Source of the DNA: Saccharothrix espanaensis DSM 44229 | GTDB taxonomy: Bacteria; Actinomycetota; Actinomycetes; Mycobacteriales; Pseudonocardiaceae | Assembly (NCBI RefSeq): GCF_000328705.1 | Contig: NC_019673.1 | Span: 6,386,001 to 6,450,000, forward strand | Reading direction: 5' to 3' | DNA length: 64,000 nt | Shown here: positions 8,319 to 16,579 of the stretch, in pieces | Numbering within the stretch: the first letter of the stretch is position 1 | How the letters are laid out: each line of letters starts with the position of its first letter | Program-made: the position numbers and the translations under genes | The notes under the pieces: generated by a model | Told to the model about the DNA's origin: nothing | Seen by the model: only the letters and a program-made list of their open reading frames with translations | Database searches by the model: none

Positions 8319-10145
8319 TCAGTCTTGGTCGTCGACAACGGGTCGGGCGCCGTCCCGGAGGAGTTGGTGCCAGGTGCCTTTCAGACCTTCGATGTGCTGC
8401 TGTTCGTCGGCGGGCCGCCATCCGGAGGGCCAGGTCGATTCGCTCGCGTGAACGACCAGGCATCCGTCGAACACGACGCCCCCGTGGAACACCGTTGGAA
8501 ACGGGCGCTCGTGGAACCCGGCGACGCCGGAGAACCTTGCGCCATCGAACTTAGCGACGCCGGTGAACCTCGCATAGCCGAACTCGGCGTACCCGTTGAA
8601 CACTGCGTGTTCGAACCGGGTGGTTTTGGCGAATCTCGCGTTCTTAAACATGGCGTCCTTCGTGAACGTCGCTCGATCGAACCTCGCATGCCCCATGAAG
8701 GTCGCTCCGTCGAACCTGGCAAGCCCGGTGAAGGTCGCTCCGTCGAACCCGGCAAGCCCGGTGAAGGTCGCTCCGTCGAACCCCGCGGGTCCCCTGAACT
8801 CAGCCCTGGTGAACCCGACGTCCCCGGCGAACTTCGCGCGGTCGAACTGGGTATCCCCGGCGAAGATCGCTCCGGCGAAACCTGCGGGCCCCGTGAACTC
8901 CGCTCGGGTGAAGCCGACATCCCCCGCGAACTCTGCTCGACCGAACCCTGAGTGTCCGGCGAACTCCGCTCCATCGAACCTCGCGGGCCTGGTGAAGGTC
9001 GTTTGGTCGAATCTGGCATCACTGGCGAACCTCGCGCCGGGGAACCCGGCAATTCCGTTGAAGATCGCTCGGTCGAACCTCGTGTCCCCGGCGAAGACAG
9101 CTCGATCGAACTCGGCGTCCCCGGCAAACTTCGCTCCGTTAAACGCTGCGGCATTCTCGAATCGCGCTCCGTCGAACTTGACGGGTCCGTGGAACACAGC
9201 TCCACCGAACGCGGTGTGACGTGGCTGGCATCGACTCAGGTCAAAAGAACAGAGGGTGGCGCCGGTGAGATTGAGGTCGGTGTCGGGCCAGAAGGTGATG
9301 GCTTGGCGGTCTACGGTGGGCCCGGGCCGCAGGTGGTCGCGCAGGATCTGCTGGGCCGTTAACCGGACCTCTAGTTCCTGTCGACGTTGGTCGTAGCGGG
9401 CCAAGCTCGCTTCGTCGGCATCGGCTACGGGTGGATCGCCGGGCAGAGCAAACGGCATGCGCAGGTAGGCGCACAACACGTTGACCACGGTCTGCCGCTG
9501 CGGCGGGTTGTCCTGGGCGAGGCGTTCCAGCGCGTACATTCCGGCCTGCCGGACCGGTGCCTTATCCGACCCGACCTGTTCGACGGACAAGGCAAACAGC
9601 TCGGTGATCCGGCGGGCTTCGGCGTCGGTGCGGATGTGCTCGGCGGACAGGCGTTGAAGTTCGTGGGAGCGATCCGCCTTCCGGCTTTCCAACTCGTGGG
9701 AGCGGTCGGCCGTGTCGCTTTGAAGCTTGTAGTCGCGTTGGGCGTCCTCCTGGTCGCGTTCCTTCTGCACCAGGCTCACCTCCGTGGCGTACTGCCTACG
9801 CCACGCCAGGTACAGCGCGAAGACACCACCGCTACCGAGGCCGATGCTCAATCCGGTGCGCAGTGCGTCGAACCGCACCGTCATCACCCCCTGCCCGGTC
9901 AAGCCAGCGGTTGTTGTCCACCACAACAACATCACCACCAGTCCGGCTGTGGCCACCATGATCACGGCGGCGACCGTTGCAATCATTCGCGCCGGCATCG
10001 GCTCCAGCGGCACCCTCGTCGCCGGTGGTGAATTCCGCGATGCGGAATCCGGCGATGCGGACACCGGCGAGGCCGGCGCCGACACACCGGACGTGCCGGT
10101 ACGGGGTGTCGCGGCAGGTAAGTGCTCGGTCACACCAGAAAGCAT
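8319..10145 (-). CDS. Membrane-anchored pentapeptide-repeat protein
   Basis: The frame runs further upstream, but codon sense begins at ATG 10145 with GGAGG two bases before it; GTG 10133 is an alternative. This gives 608 aa: a Ser/Ala/Pro-rich N-terminus, two hydrophobic helices (about residues 53-80 and 95-112), a charged coiled-coil-like stretch, an unknown middle segment, then about 220 residues of FxxAxF pentapeptide repeats (FDGATF, FAGDARF types). Such repeats fold as a right-handed quadrilateral beta helix. The architecture suggests a cytoplasmic repeat domain tethered to the membrane. Function is unknown. It is wedged between two truncated transposases. Confidence 0.8.
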   Translation of the reverse strand: MLSGVTEHLPAATPRTGTSGVSAPASPVSASPDSASRNSPPATRVPLEPMPARMIATVAAVIMVATAGLVVMLLWWTTTAGLTGQGVMTVRFDALRTGLSIGLGSGGVFALYLAWRRQYATEVSLVQKERDQEDAQRDYKLQSDTADRSHELESRKADRSHELQRLSAEHIRTDAEARRITELFALSVEQVGSDKAPVRQAGMYALERLAQDNPPQRQTVVNVLCAYLRMPFALPGDPPVADADEASLARYDQRRQELEVRLTAQQILRDHLRPGPTVDRQAITFWPDTDLNLTGATLCSFDLSRCQPRHTAFGGAVFHGPVKFDGARFENAAAFNGAKFAGDAEFDRAVFAGDTRFDRAIFNGIAGFPGARFASDARFDQTTFTRPARFDGAEFAGHSGFGRAEFAGDVGFTRAEFTGPAGFAGAIFAGDTQFDRAKFAGDVGFTRAEFRGPAGFDGATFTGLAGFDGATFTGLARFDGATFMGHARFDRATFTKDAMFKNARFAKTTRFEHAVFNGYAEFGYARFTGVAKFDGARFSGVAGFHERPFPTVFHGGVVFDGCLVVHASESTWPSGWRPADEQQHIEGLKGTWHQLLRDGARPVVDDQD

Positions 10146-10200
10146 GACCTCCGCCGGCCAGTACAAGACCGGAGCGGAGCCGGCTACACCCGAATGCCAG

Positions 10201-10941
10201 CTAACTGTATGAGGCCACGACGTTGGTGACGCCGTCGTGGAGCCGGGTGGCTGGCGGTTGGTTTCCAGCGGCAGTGTGGGGTCGATGGTGGTTGTAGTGC
10301 ACGTTCCAGACGGCCGGGGCGTCGGTGCGTTGCTGTTCGCTGGTCCAGGTCCGGGCGTGGGGGAACTCCTCGGTGAGGATGCGGTTGTAGCGTTCGACCT
10401 TGCCGTTGTGGCGCGGGGTGTGGGCCCTGATGCACTGGTGGCGGGCTCCGAGCAGGGCCTTGGCGAAGTCGTGGGCGCGGTGGCGGGAGCCGTTGTCGGT
10501 GACGACGCGGTGGATGTGGCCGATGCCGTGGGCGGCGAGGAACGCCCTGGCCCGGTGCGGGAATGTGATCGCGGTGACCGCCTTCTCGTGGGGCAGGGCC
10601 TCGGTGTAGGCCGGGCGGGAGAACCCGTCGACCGCGGAGTGCGGGTAGGTGTAGCCGGCGCGGGCGCCCTTGTTCTTGGTGCGTTCGACCTGTCGGGCCT
10701 GATCGCTGCCGCGGCCATGGGCCCGCCGGCCGCCCCCGTCGGGGATCACGCCGGCCTTCTTGACGTCCAGGTGCACCATGTGGCCCGGCCACCGGGCGGT
10801 GATCCGGCGGGGAAGCCGGTTCTCGCCGGTCGGATCGAGGAATCGGCGACGGTTCAGGCCCAGGTGGGTCAGGTGCCGTCCGACGGTGCGCACCGAGATG
10901 CGGACGCCGTCGGCTTCCAGTTCCAGGGCGATGCGGCGGGC
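10201..10941 (-). pseudogene. IS481-family transposase, 5' part missing
   Basis: The frame retains the DDE core: HLDVKKAGVIPDGG, VVTDNGSRHRA and GKVERYNRILTEEF, ending at 10201 with VVASYS. The upstream frame continues to 10941, where the inverted repeat of the IS3 element at 10942 cuts it. The missing N-terminal helix-turn-helix half is not found on the far side of the IS3, so a deletion accompanied or followed the insertion. It resembles, but is not identical to, the intact IS481 at 46208. Confidence 0.8.
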
Positions 10942-10971
10942 TGAGGTTCCCCCGATAGCTCGGAGCGGTGG

Positions 10972-11889
10972 TTACCTGGCTCCGGTCGGTGATGTGGGGA
11001 TGATAGACGGCTTGGTCTGGGCGGCGTTCCGAGCGGCTTCGTACTCGTCCGGGCTGAGCCAGCCGAGGTCCTTCTGGATGCGCTCGGTGTTGTAGAAGCC
11101 GTCGATATAGCCGAAGATCGCGTTCGCGGCCTCGTCGCGCGTGCGCCAGGATTTCCGGTAGACGAGTTCGATCTTCAGCGTGGAGAAGAAGTTCTCCATC
11201 AGGGCGTTGTCGTAGGAGTCGCCGACCGAACCCATCGACGGCAGGATTCCGTTGTCCGCCAGCCGTTCTCCGAACCTGATCGACGTGTAGGTCGAGCCCC
11301 TGTCGGAGTGGTGGACCAACTGTCCGTCGCGCACGTCGCGGGACCAGATGGCGTATTCCAGCGCGCCGAGGACCAGGTCGGTGTCGCAGCGGTCGCCGGT
11401 CTTCCAGCCGACGATCCGGTTGGAGAACGCGTCGCGCACGGCGGCGAGCCGGAACGTGCCTTCGCCGGTGGGGATGCGGGTGGCGTCGGCGACCCACAAC
11501 CGGTTCGGGGCGGGTGCGGTGAAGTCCCGGTTGACCCGGTCCGGCGCCGGTGTCGCCCGCGGGTCCTGCCTGGTGGAGGACGTCCGCCACTTCTTTCGGA
11601 GGAACGCCCCCTGCAGGCCGGCCTGGCGCATCAGCCGTTCGACTCGCTTGCGCGACACCCGCACGGCCCGGCGGCGCAGGACCTGGTGCACACGCGGGCT
11701 GCCGTAGGTGCCGCCGGAGGCAGTGCGGATGTCGACGATCTCCGCGGTGATCGTCTCGTCGTCGCGCCGCCGCCGCGGCGGTTCGGCCTGCCGTCGGACC
11801 CAGCCGTGATAGGTGGAGGAGGCGATACCGAGTACCCGGAGGACGGGCTCGACCCCGAAGCGGCTGCGAAGCTCCCCCACGAGCGTCAC
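10972..11889 (-). CDS. IS3 OrfB transposase (DDE)
   Basis: Reading 305 aa. The HTH_21-like part (GTYGSPRVHQVLRR) precedes the integrase core, with catalytic Asp residues in RLWVADATRIPT and VHHSDRGSTYTS and Glu in NFFSTLKIELVY. The length is full for the family. It probably acts as an OrfAB fusion produced by frameshifting. Confidence 0.9.
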   Translation of the reverse strand: MTLVGELRSRFGVEPVLRVLGIASSTYHGWVRRQAEPPRRRRDDETITAEIVDIRTASGGTYGSPRVHQVLRRRAVRVSRKRVERLMRQAGLQGAFLRKKWRTSSTRQDPRATPAPDRVNRDFTAPAPNRLWVADATRIPTGEGTFRLAAVRDAFSNRIVGWKTGDRCDTDLVLGALEYAIWSRDVRDGQLVHHSDRGSTYTSIRFGERLADNGILPSMGSVGDSYDNALMENFFSTLKIELVYRKSWRTRDEAANAIFGYIDGFYNTERIQKDLGWLSPDEYEAARNAAQTKPSIIPTSPTGAR

Positions 11890-12197
11890 GACCGTCGCCG
11901 GGTCGGGTCGAGTTCCGAAGCGAAAAAAGCGGATGCCGCCTTGAGGATCTCGTTGGCGCGCTTGAGTTCCGCGTTCTCCCGCCGCAATCTGCGCAGCTCC
12001 TCCGACTCACTTGTCGTCGGCCGGTCGCCCCGCTCGCCGCGGTCGGCCTCGTCCTGCCGGATCCAGTTGCGCAGGGCCTCGTGATGCACGCCGAGTTGGC
12101 GGGCCAGGTGCGCGATCACGGGCTTCGGATCCGACTCCCTGTACAGCCGGACCGCACGAGCCCTCAACTCGTCGGGGTACTTCTTCGGTGCTGCCAC
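11886..12197 (-). CDS. IS3 OrfA (helix-turn-helix and leucine zipper)
   Basis: Reading 103 aa: an N-terminal helix-turn-helix starting MAAPKKYPDELRARAV and a C-terminal heptad region (SEELRRLRRENAELKRANEI). It overlaps OrfB by 4 bp. Near its end the codons GCT-TTT-TTC contain the heptamer TTTTTTC, a plausible -1 slippage site for making the OrfAB transposase, as in other IS3 elements; this is inference. Confidence 0.88.
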   Translation of the reverse strand: MAAPKKYPDELRARAVRLYRESDPKPVIAHLARQLGVHHEALRNWIRQDEADRGERGDRPTTSESEELRRLRRENAELKRANEILKAASAFFASELDPTRRRS

Positions 12198-12262
12198 GGA
12201 CGACTCCCTTCAGACCCTATCGGACCATGCTTGAAAGCCTCCGAGCTATCGGGGGAACCTCA

Positions 12263-12801
12263 CCGATGACCCTGTTCGAGCTGCAAGCCTGGCTCGGACA
12301 CCGCAGTCCGGAAGCCACCCAGCACTACGCCAAGATCACCCCGAACACACTGGCCAGGGCCTACAACGACGCCGGCTACTTCGCCCGCAACGTCCACACC
12401 ATCGAAGTCCTGGTCGACCGGGACGCCGTCACCTCCGGCCAGGCCGCCGCCGGCGAACCTTGGCAGCACTACGACCTGGGCCACGGCTACTGCACCTACA
12501 CGTTCTTCGAGCAGTGCCCGCACCGGATGCCTGCGCCCGCTGCGACTTCTACACCCCCAAGGACTCCAGCAAGGGCCAACTGCTGGAAGCCAAGGACAAC
12601 CTCCAGCGGATGCTGGCCAACCTCCCACTGACCGACGACGAACAAGCCGCCGTCGACGACGGCCAGGCCGCCCTCGACCAACTCCTGGAACGGCTGGCCG
12701 ACGTCCCCACCCCGAGCGGGCCTTCGCCGCGCGAGATCGGCATCCCGGCCACCGCCACGCTACTGCCGATCATGCCGGTGGACAGGAGCAATGCGACCTG
12801 A
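12263..12801 (+). pseudogene. C-terminal part of a tyrosine recombinase, 5'-truncated and frameshifted
   Basis: Immediately outside the IS3 end the plus strand reads WLGHRSPEATQHYAKITPNT, the catalytic His and Tyr box of a tyrosine recombinase. It continues to a cysteine-rich tail (GYCTYTFFEQCPHRM). There the frame must slip by one base at about 12528-12531 to continue as CARCDFYTPKDSSKGQLLEA, and it ends at 12801. The CPHR/CARCDFY tail is typical of long actinobacterial integrases. The 5' two-thirds are missing and one base is lost, so it is not functional as read. Confidence 0.8.
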
Positions 12802-12823
12802 GCTGGCCGCTGCGAAACAAGTG

Positions 12824-13102
12824 CTACCTCCGCATACGTCGACTCACAGGGTGGGTCGTCTGGCCATCTGGCCAGTTGATCTCGCCCGGGAAGCCATACG
12901 GGGCACCCTCGAAGCGCGGATGCCAGCCATAGCCGCGACATTGGGGACAGTTTCGCGTCTGGCGATGGTGAACCTCAGTGGGGCTGGCGGGCATCGTCTG
13001 AACCTGACCTTGTCCTGTGCAGTGGTCACACAGCTGCCAGTCAGCCGGAATCCCCGCAGGTCGAGGCGGTTCCGGCGACTTCCGCTCCCCAAACAGACCC
13101 AT
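12824..13102 (-). CDS. Small zinc-ribbon protein, DnaJ-type CxxC motifs
   Basis: Reading 92 aa from ATG 13102 (an upstream start at 13129 is possible). It begins MGLFGERK and has two paired cysteine motifs, CDHCTGQGQVQT and CPQCRGYGWHP, matching the CxxCxGxG pattern of DnaJ zinc fingers. It lacks a J-domain. A metal-binding adaptor is plausible; no partner is evident. It lies among transposon remnants. Confidence 0.6.
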   Translation of the reverse strand: MGLFGERKSPEPPRPAGIPADWQLCDHCTGQGQVQTMPASPTEVHHRQTRNCPQCRGYGWHPRFEGAPYGFPGEINWPDGQTTHPVSRRMRR

Positions 13103-13211
13103 ATTTACGGAGAGTACTGCACTCCGCACTCTACGTCGCAGGCAGTGAAGACGCTCGAGTTCGACCTGTGCCTGCCTGAACGGTGAAACAGGTCAAACTT
13201 GACAAATCAGA

Positions 13212-13610
13212 TTCCACAGAACGCTGCGCTACCTCGCCGACGAGGCCTACCGACGGCGCATCACCCGCCAGCTCAACAAGGGCGAGTCGCTGCACAGCCT
13301 GCGCCGCGATCTGTTCTTCGCCCATGAGGGCTCGGTGCGGCGCCGCCACCACGAACAGCAGACCGAACAGGCGCTGTGCCTGTCACTGGTGGTCAACGCG
13401 ATTATCACCTGGAACACCGCCTACCTCGAACTCGCACTAGAGCACCTGGCCGCCCGCCGCGGCCGTATCGACCACGACCTGCTCGCCCACGTCTCCCCGG
13501 CCCTGATGGAACACGTCAACCCCTACGGCACCTACGAGTTCCCGGTCGAGGCCGAGTACGCCCGCCAAGGGTTCCGTCCGCTCCGTGACCGCCCCTCGCC
13601 AGGCTTGTGA
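13212..13610 (+). pseudogene. tnpA: Tn3-family transposase TnpA, C-terminal remnant
   Basis: The frame reads TLRYLADEAYRRRI, NKGESLHSLRRDLFFAHEG, LVVNAIITWNTAYLE and NPYGTYEFPVEAEY, the characteristic end of Tn3 TnpA. About 130 of roughly 1000 residues survive. No 38-bp terminal repeat is evident. The Ser/Thr kinase starts about 70 bp later. Confidence 0.85.
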
Positions 13611-13681
13611 CCGCCGCCGGTCCGAAATTGTCGGACCCGGTGTTTAACATTTCTGGATCTAGTGTGAACGGAGATGGTTCG

Positions 13682-15163
13682 ATGCGTATTACCTGCAAGA
13701 ATGGTGTGTGGGAGCTCGGCGACCGGATCGGCGGGGGCGGCTACGGCCAAGTGCTGGAGGCGCGTTCCGAGTCGGGGGTGAACGGTGCGGCCAAGCTGGT
13801 GCCCAAGGAGCCCGGCGCGGAGCGCGAACTGCTGTTCGCCGAGTTGGACGGGGTCCGCAACGTCGTGCCGATCATCGACGACGGTGAGACCGACGACGCG
13901 TGGGTGCTGGTCATGCCACGCGCGGAACGCTCTCTGGAAGAACACCTCAAGCAGGTCGGCGGCTCTCTCGACGTCGGCTCCGCGGTGGCGGTGCTGCGCG
14001 ACATCGCGGTGACGCTGGCCGATCTGGAAGGCCGCGTCGTACACCGTGACCTGAAACCGGGCAACGTGTTGCTGCTCGACGGCCACTGGTGCCTGGCCGA
14101 TTTCGGTATCGCCCGCTACGCGGACGCCACGACCGCCCCGGACACGCGCAAGGGAGCCTTCTCCGTGCTCTACGCGGCGCCGGAACGGTGGAGCAACGAA
14201 CGCGCCACCGCCGCCACCGACGTCTACTCCTTCGGGTGCATCGCCTACGAACTGCTGTCGGGCGCTCCGCCGTTCACCGGCGGGTACGTCCACGAACTGC
14301 GCGAGGCACACCTGCACGGCGACGTGCCGCACCTGGTGTCCGCCCCGGCGGTACTGGCCGCGTTGGTGGAGGAGTGCCTGTACAAGTCCCCGCAGGCCCG
14401 CCCCAACGCCGTAAACCTGGTCAAGCGCCTCGAACGCGCGGCCGAACAGGCTGCCTCACCTGGGTTGGCCGCGTTGCAGGAGGCCAACCGCGCACAAGCC
14501 GTCAGCAAGGCCGCGTCGGTGCGAGCGGAGTCCGTGGCGCAGTCGGAGCAGCAGCGGCGCGCGGGGTTGTTCGAGGCGGCCACGCGCAGCTTCGCCAGGA
14601 TCGCCGACGCGTTCAAGGACGCGTTGACCAGCAACGCCCCGGGAGCCGTCGTCCAAGCGGTGCGCGGTGGCGGCTGGGAGATCCACTTGGGGCAGGCCGT
14701 GCTCACCCTGACCGGTCCCACGCCGACGGCGGAATCGGCATGGGGTTCGTGGGACCGCCCTGGCTTCGACGTGATCGCGCACACCGAGATCGATCTGCTC
14801 ATCCCGGCCGACAGTTACGGCTACGAGGGGCGCGAGCACTCGTTGTGGTTCTGCGACGCCGCCCCCACCGGCCAAGGCAGCTACCAGTGGTTCGAGACGG
14901 CGTTCATGGTCTCGCCCCTGCTCAACCGCCCGGTGCGGCAGGACCCGTTCGCCCTCGACCCCGGCACGGAGGCGGCCAAGGCACTGTGGACCGGCATGGC
15001 GGAGTGGCAGCTCGCCTGGCCGTTCACACCGTTGACCGTGGACGACCTCGACGAGTTCATCGGCAGGTGGGCGGGATGGTTGGCCACAGCCTCAAACGGC
15101 AGGCTGAGCCACCCCAGCTCGATGCCCGAACGGCGCCCGGAGAACAGCTTCCGCCGCCGTTGA
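13682..15163 (+). CDS. Ser/Thr protein kinase with a C-terminal unknown domain
   Basis: The start is taken at ATG 13682, which has GGAG upstream and places the glycine loop (GDRIGGGGYGQV) near the N-terminus. It has 493 aa. The kinase is complete: K38 (AAKLV), HRDLKPGN at 121-128, DFGIAR at 140-145 and APERW. Residues about 280-330 form an Ala/Glu-rich helical linker, followed by about 150 residues of an unrecognised Trp-rich domain. There is no transmembrane segment, so it is a soluble kinase, unlike PknB-type sensors. It faces the NYN operon across a strong hairpin. Confidence 0.9.
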   Translation: MRITCKNGVWELGDRIGGGGYGQVLEARSESGVNGAAKLVPKEPGAERELLFAELDGVRNVVPIIDDGETDDAWVLVMPRAERSLEEHLKQVGGSLDVGSAVAVLRDIAVTLADLEGRVVHRDLKPGNVLLLDGHWCLADFGIARYADATTAPDTRKGAFSVLYAAPERWSNERATAATDVYSFGCIAYELLSGAPPFTGGYVHELREAHLHGDVPHLVSAPAVLAALVEECLYKSPQARPNAVNLVKRLERAAEQAASPGLAALQEANRAQAVSKAASVRAESVAQSEQQRRAGLFEAATRSFARIADAFKDALTSNAPGAVVQAVRGGGWEIHLGQAVLTLTGPTPTAESAWGSWDRPGFDVIAHTEIDLLIPADSYGYEGREHSLWFCDAAPTGQGSYQWFETAFMVSPLLNRPVRQDPFALDPGTEAAKALWTGMAEWQLAWPFTPLTVDDLDEFIGRWAGWLATASNGRLSHPSSMPERRPENSFRRR

Positions 15164-15260
15164 CCACCGACTTCTGACATACGCGGCCGCACGTACCGGC
15201 CAGCTGACCGGCTGGTCGCACGGAACCCCGCCGTGCCGGCGCACCGCAGCTGTGCGCCTT

Positions 15261-15299
15261 CATCACAGCGTCCTGGCCGCTGGCCAGGACGCTGTGATG
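15261..15299. terminator. Perfect 18-bp hairpin between convergent genes
   Basis: An 18-bp arm (15261-15278) and its exact reverse complement (15282-15299) are separated by 3 nt. It lies 98 bp after the kinase stop and 65 bp after the NYN stop, so it is well placed as a bidirectional terminator. It has no T-tract, as is usual in this GC class. Confidence 0.75.
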
Positions 15300-15363
15300 T
15301 TGCTCGACCTCGACCGGCGGGGGCGCGATCCGCGCACGCGACTGCTTGGCCGTTGTGCAGTCA

Positions 15364-15921
15364 TTAGCTCGACGGCGGCCTGGACAGGTAGTCGAAGTGA
15401 GGGTCGAGCTCGACGAACTCGTCGGCTGTGTCGCGGAGCTCACGGCTGACGGCGTGCTTCCAGGACACGACCCGCACTCCCAGACCGCGCCCCTGCAACG
15501 AGCGGATCGTGGGCAGGAAGTCGCCGTCACCGGCGGCCAAGACTGCCATGTCCCCCATGTCGGACTTCATGTAGGTGAAGGAGTCCTCCAGCATCTTGGT
15601 GGCCAGGGCGGTGTCGACCTGCTTCTCCTTGTTGGTGAAGACGCTGCGGTCGAAGGTCACCACCTCGAAGTCGGCGTCGCGGACCTTCTGCCAGATGCTG
15701 TCGTTCTCCGGTGGTCTGGAGCCGAACAGGATCGATCTGCCCACGAACTGGTCCGATGGACAGAGCAAGTCGTAGAACTTGCCGAAGTCGTAGGTCCAGG
15801 GCGCGGTGATCTGTCGTGCCATGGCGGTGCGGACGTCGGGGGCCAGGCCGGTGCGGACCGCTTGGATGCGTTGGCCCTCGATCCAGATGTTGGAGTTGTC
15901 GACGTAGACGTACAGGGTCAT
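15364..15921 (-). CDS. NYN-domain (PIN-like) protein, candidate RNase
   Basis: Reading 185 aa. The NYN fold is marked by YVYVDNSNIWIEG at the N-terminus (acidic Asp and Asn), VDTALATKM in the middle and AAGDGDFLPTIRSLQGRG, giving the conserved metal-binding aspartates of LabA/NYN proteins. These domains are predicted or shown to cut RNA. The next gene upstream (15956-16300) is in the same operon with a 34-bp gap, which may give an RNase plus accessory subunit. Confidence 0.85.
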   Translation of the reverse strand: MTLYVYVDNSNIWIEGQRIQAVRTGLAPDVRTAMARQITAPWTYDFGKFYDLLCPSDQFVGRSILFGSRPPENDSIWQKVRDADFEVVTFDRSVFTNKEKQVDTALATKMLEDSFTYMKSDMGDMAVLAAGDGDFLPTIRSLQGRGLGVRVVSWKHAVSRELRDTADEFVELDPHFDYLSRPPSS

Positions 15922-15955
15922 GGGAGTGCCTTTCTTGTAGTGGGGAAACGCGGGG

Positions 15956-16300
15956 TCAGCCGCAGACGAGCTGCCGGATCTGGCGCAGCAGGTCCTCGGC
16001 TTCGGATCCGCCGATGGACCGGAGCGTCTCGTCGCCCCGGTCGCTGGGGTTCAGGACCGCCTTGATGACGTCGGCGACCGGACTGCCCAGCAGGTAGAGC
16101 CGCACCACGTCCTCCTGGTTCGGCGGAAGCTCCTGGGGCAGGTGTCCGAGACCGTGTGATTCGAGGGCCCGACTGATCTCTGTACGTACGTGTACCCCGA
16201 GCCGACCCGCCCCTTGGATCTTCTTGAGCGTGTCCATCGTGGTCTTGCGCAGTCCGTCGTTGTTCGCCACTGCGGTGCGCAGTGCCTCGTAGCTGTCCAT
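15956..16300 (-). CDS. Small protein preceding the NYN gene
   Basis: Reading 114 aa, starting MDSYEALRTAVANNDGLRKT. Predicted mostly helical and charged, with LYLLGSPVADVIKAVLN resembling a conserved core. I do not recognise the family. The AGGTCGG just before its ATG acts as ribosome site. Co-transcription with the NYN gene is likely, so an antitoxin, specificity or adaptor role is possible, but that is guesswork. Confidence 0.7.
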   Translation of the reverse strand: MDSYEALRTAVANNDGLRKTTMDTLKKIQGAGRLGVHVRTEISRALESHGLGHLPQELPPNQEDVVRLYLLGSPVADVIKAVLNPSDRGDETLRSIGGSEAEDLLRQIRQLVCG

Positions 16301-16442
16301 CCGACCTCCACGATTAGTTTCTGATCTCTACTAAAGATGAAGGCTAAAGATCGCCCACTGACTCCACAAGGGCCATCCGGCCTAGTCACTTCTCAAAAAC
16401 GATCCATTTCGAGAAGGCCGTCAAGGACACCTCCGCTGTCGA

Positions 16443-16562
16443 TGTCCGAAGTCGTCTGCATGGGTGACCTGGGTGTTCGGGTGTTAGTGCAGACGGGTGT
16501 GGGCCTCTGTCGTGTCCGTACTTCTGTGCACTAGCGTCCGCTTCGACCCGTACTCCTGTGCG
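16443..16562. repeat. Transposon end: three ~18-bp TniA/TnsB-type sites
   Basis: Three related 18-mers in direct orientation lie upstream of tniA: 16443-16460 (begins TGTCCGAAG), 16513-16530 (TGTCCGTACTTCTGTGCA) and 16545-16562 (begins GACCCGTAC). The terminal TGT and the repeated sites are typical of Tn5053/Tn7-like ends bound by the Mu-type transposase. The outermost copy probably marks the left boundary. No matching right end was found. Confidence 0.65.
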
Positions 16563-16579
16563 CGAGGGCGAGGTCCGGG

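Larger units (their letters stand above)
10942..12262 (-). mobile_element. IS3-family insertion sequence with perfect 24-bp inverted repeats
   Basis: The termini at 10942-10965 and 12239-12262 are exact reverse complements over 24 bp, starting TGAGG and ending CCTCA. Two overlapping minus-strand frames (OrfA, OrfB) fill the interior. The three flanking bases differ (GGC left, CCG right) and neighbouring genes do not join across the element, so the target duplication has been lost by rearrangement. It is the best-preserved IS of the left cluster. Confidence 0.92.

Noticed and set aside
8540..9180. Regular repeated sequence resembling a CRISPR array
   Set aside because: The periodicity is due to the pentapeptide-repeat codons (15-30 bp), without constant repeats and unique spacers.
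10146..10718. Upstream extension of the pentapeptide-repeat frame
   Set aside because: This part is a shadow of the IS481 transposase and only becomes protein-like after ATG 10145.
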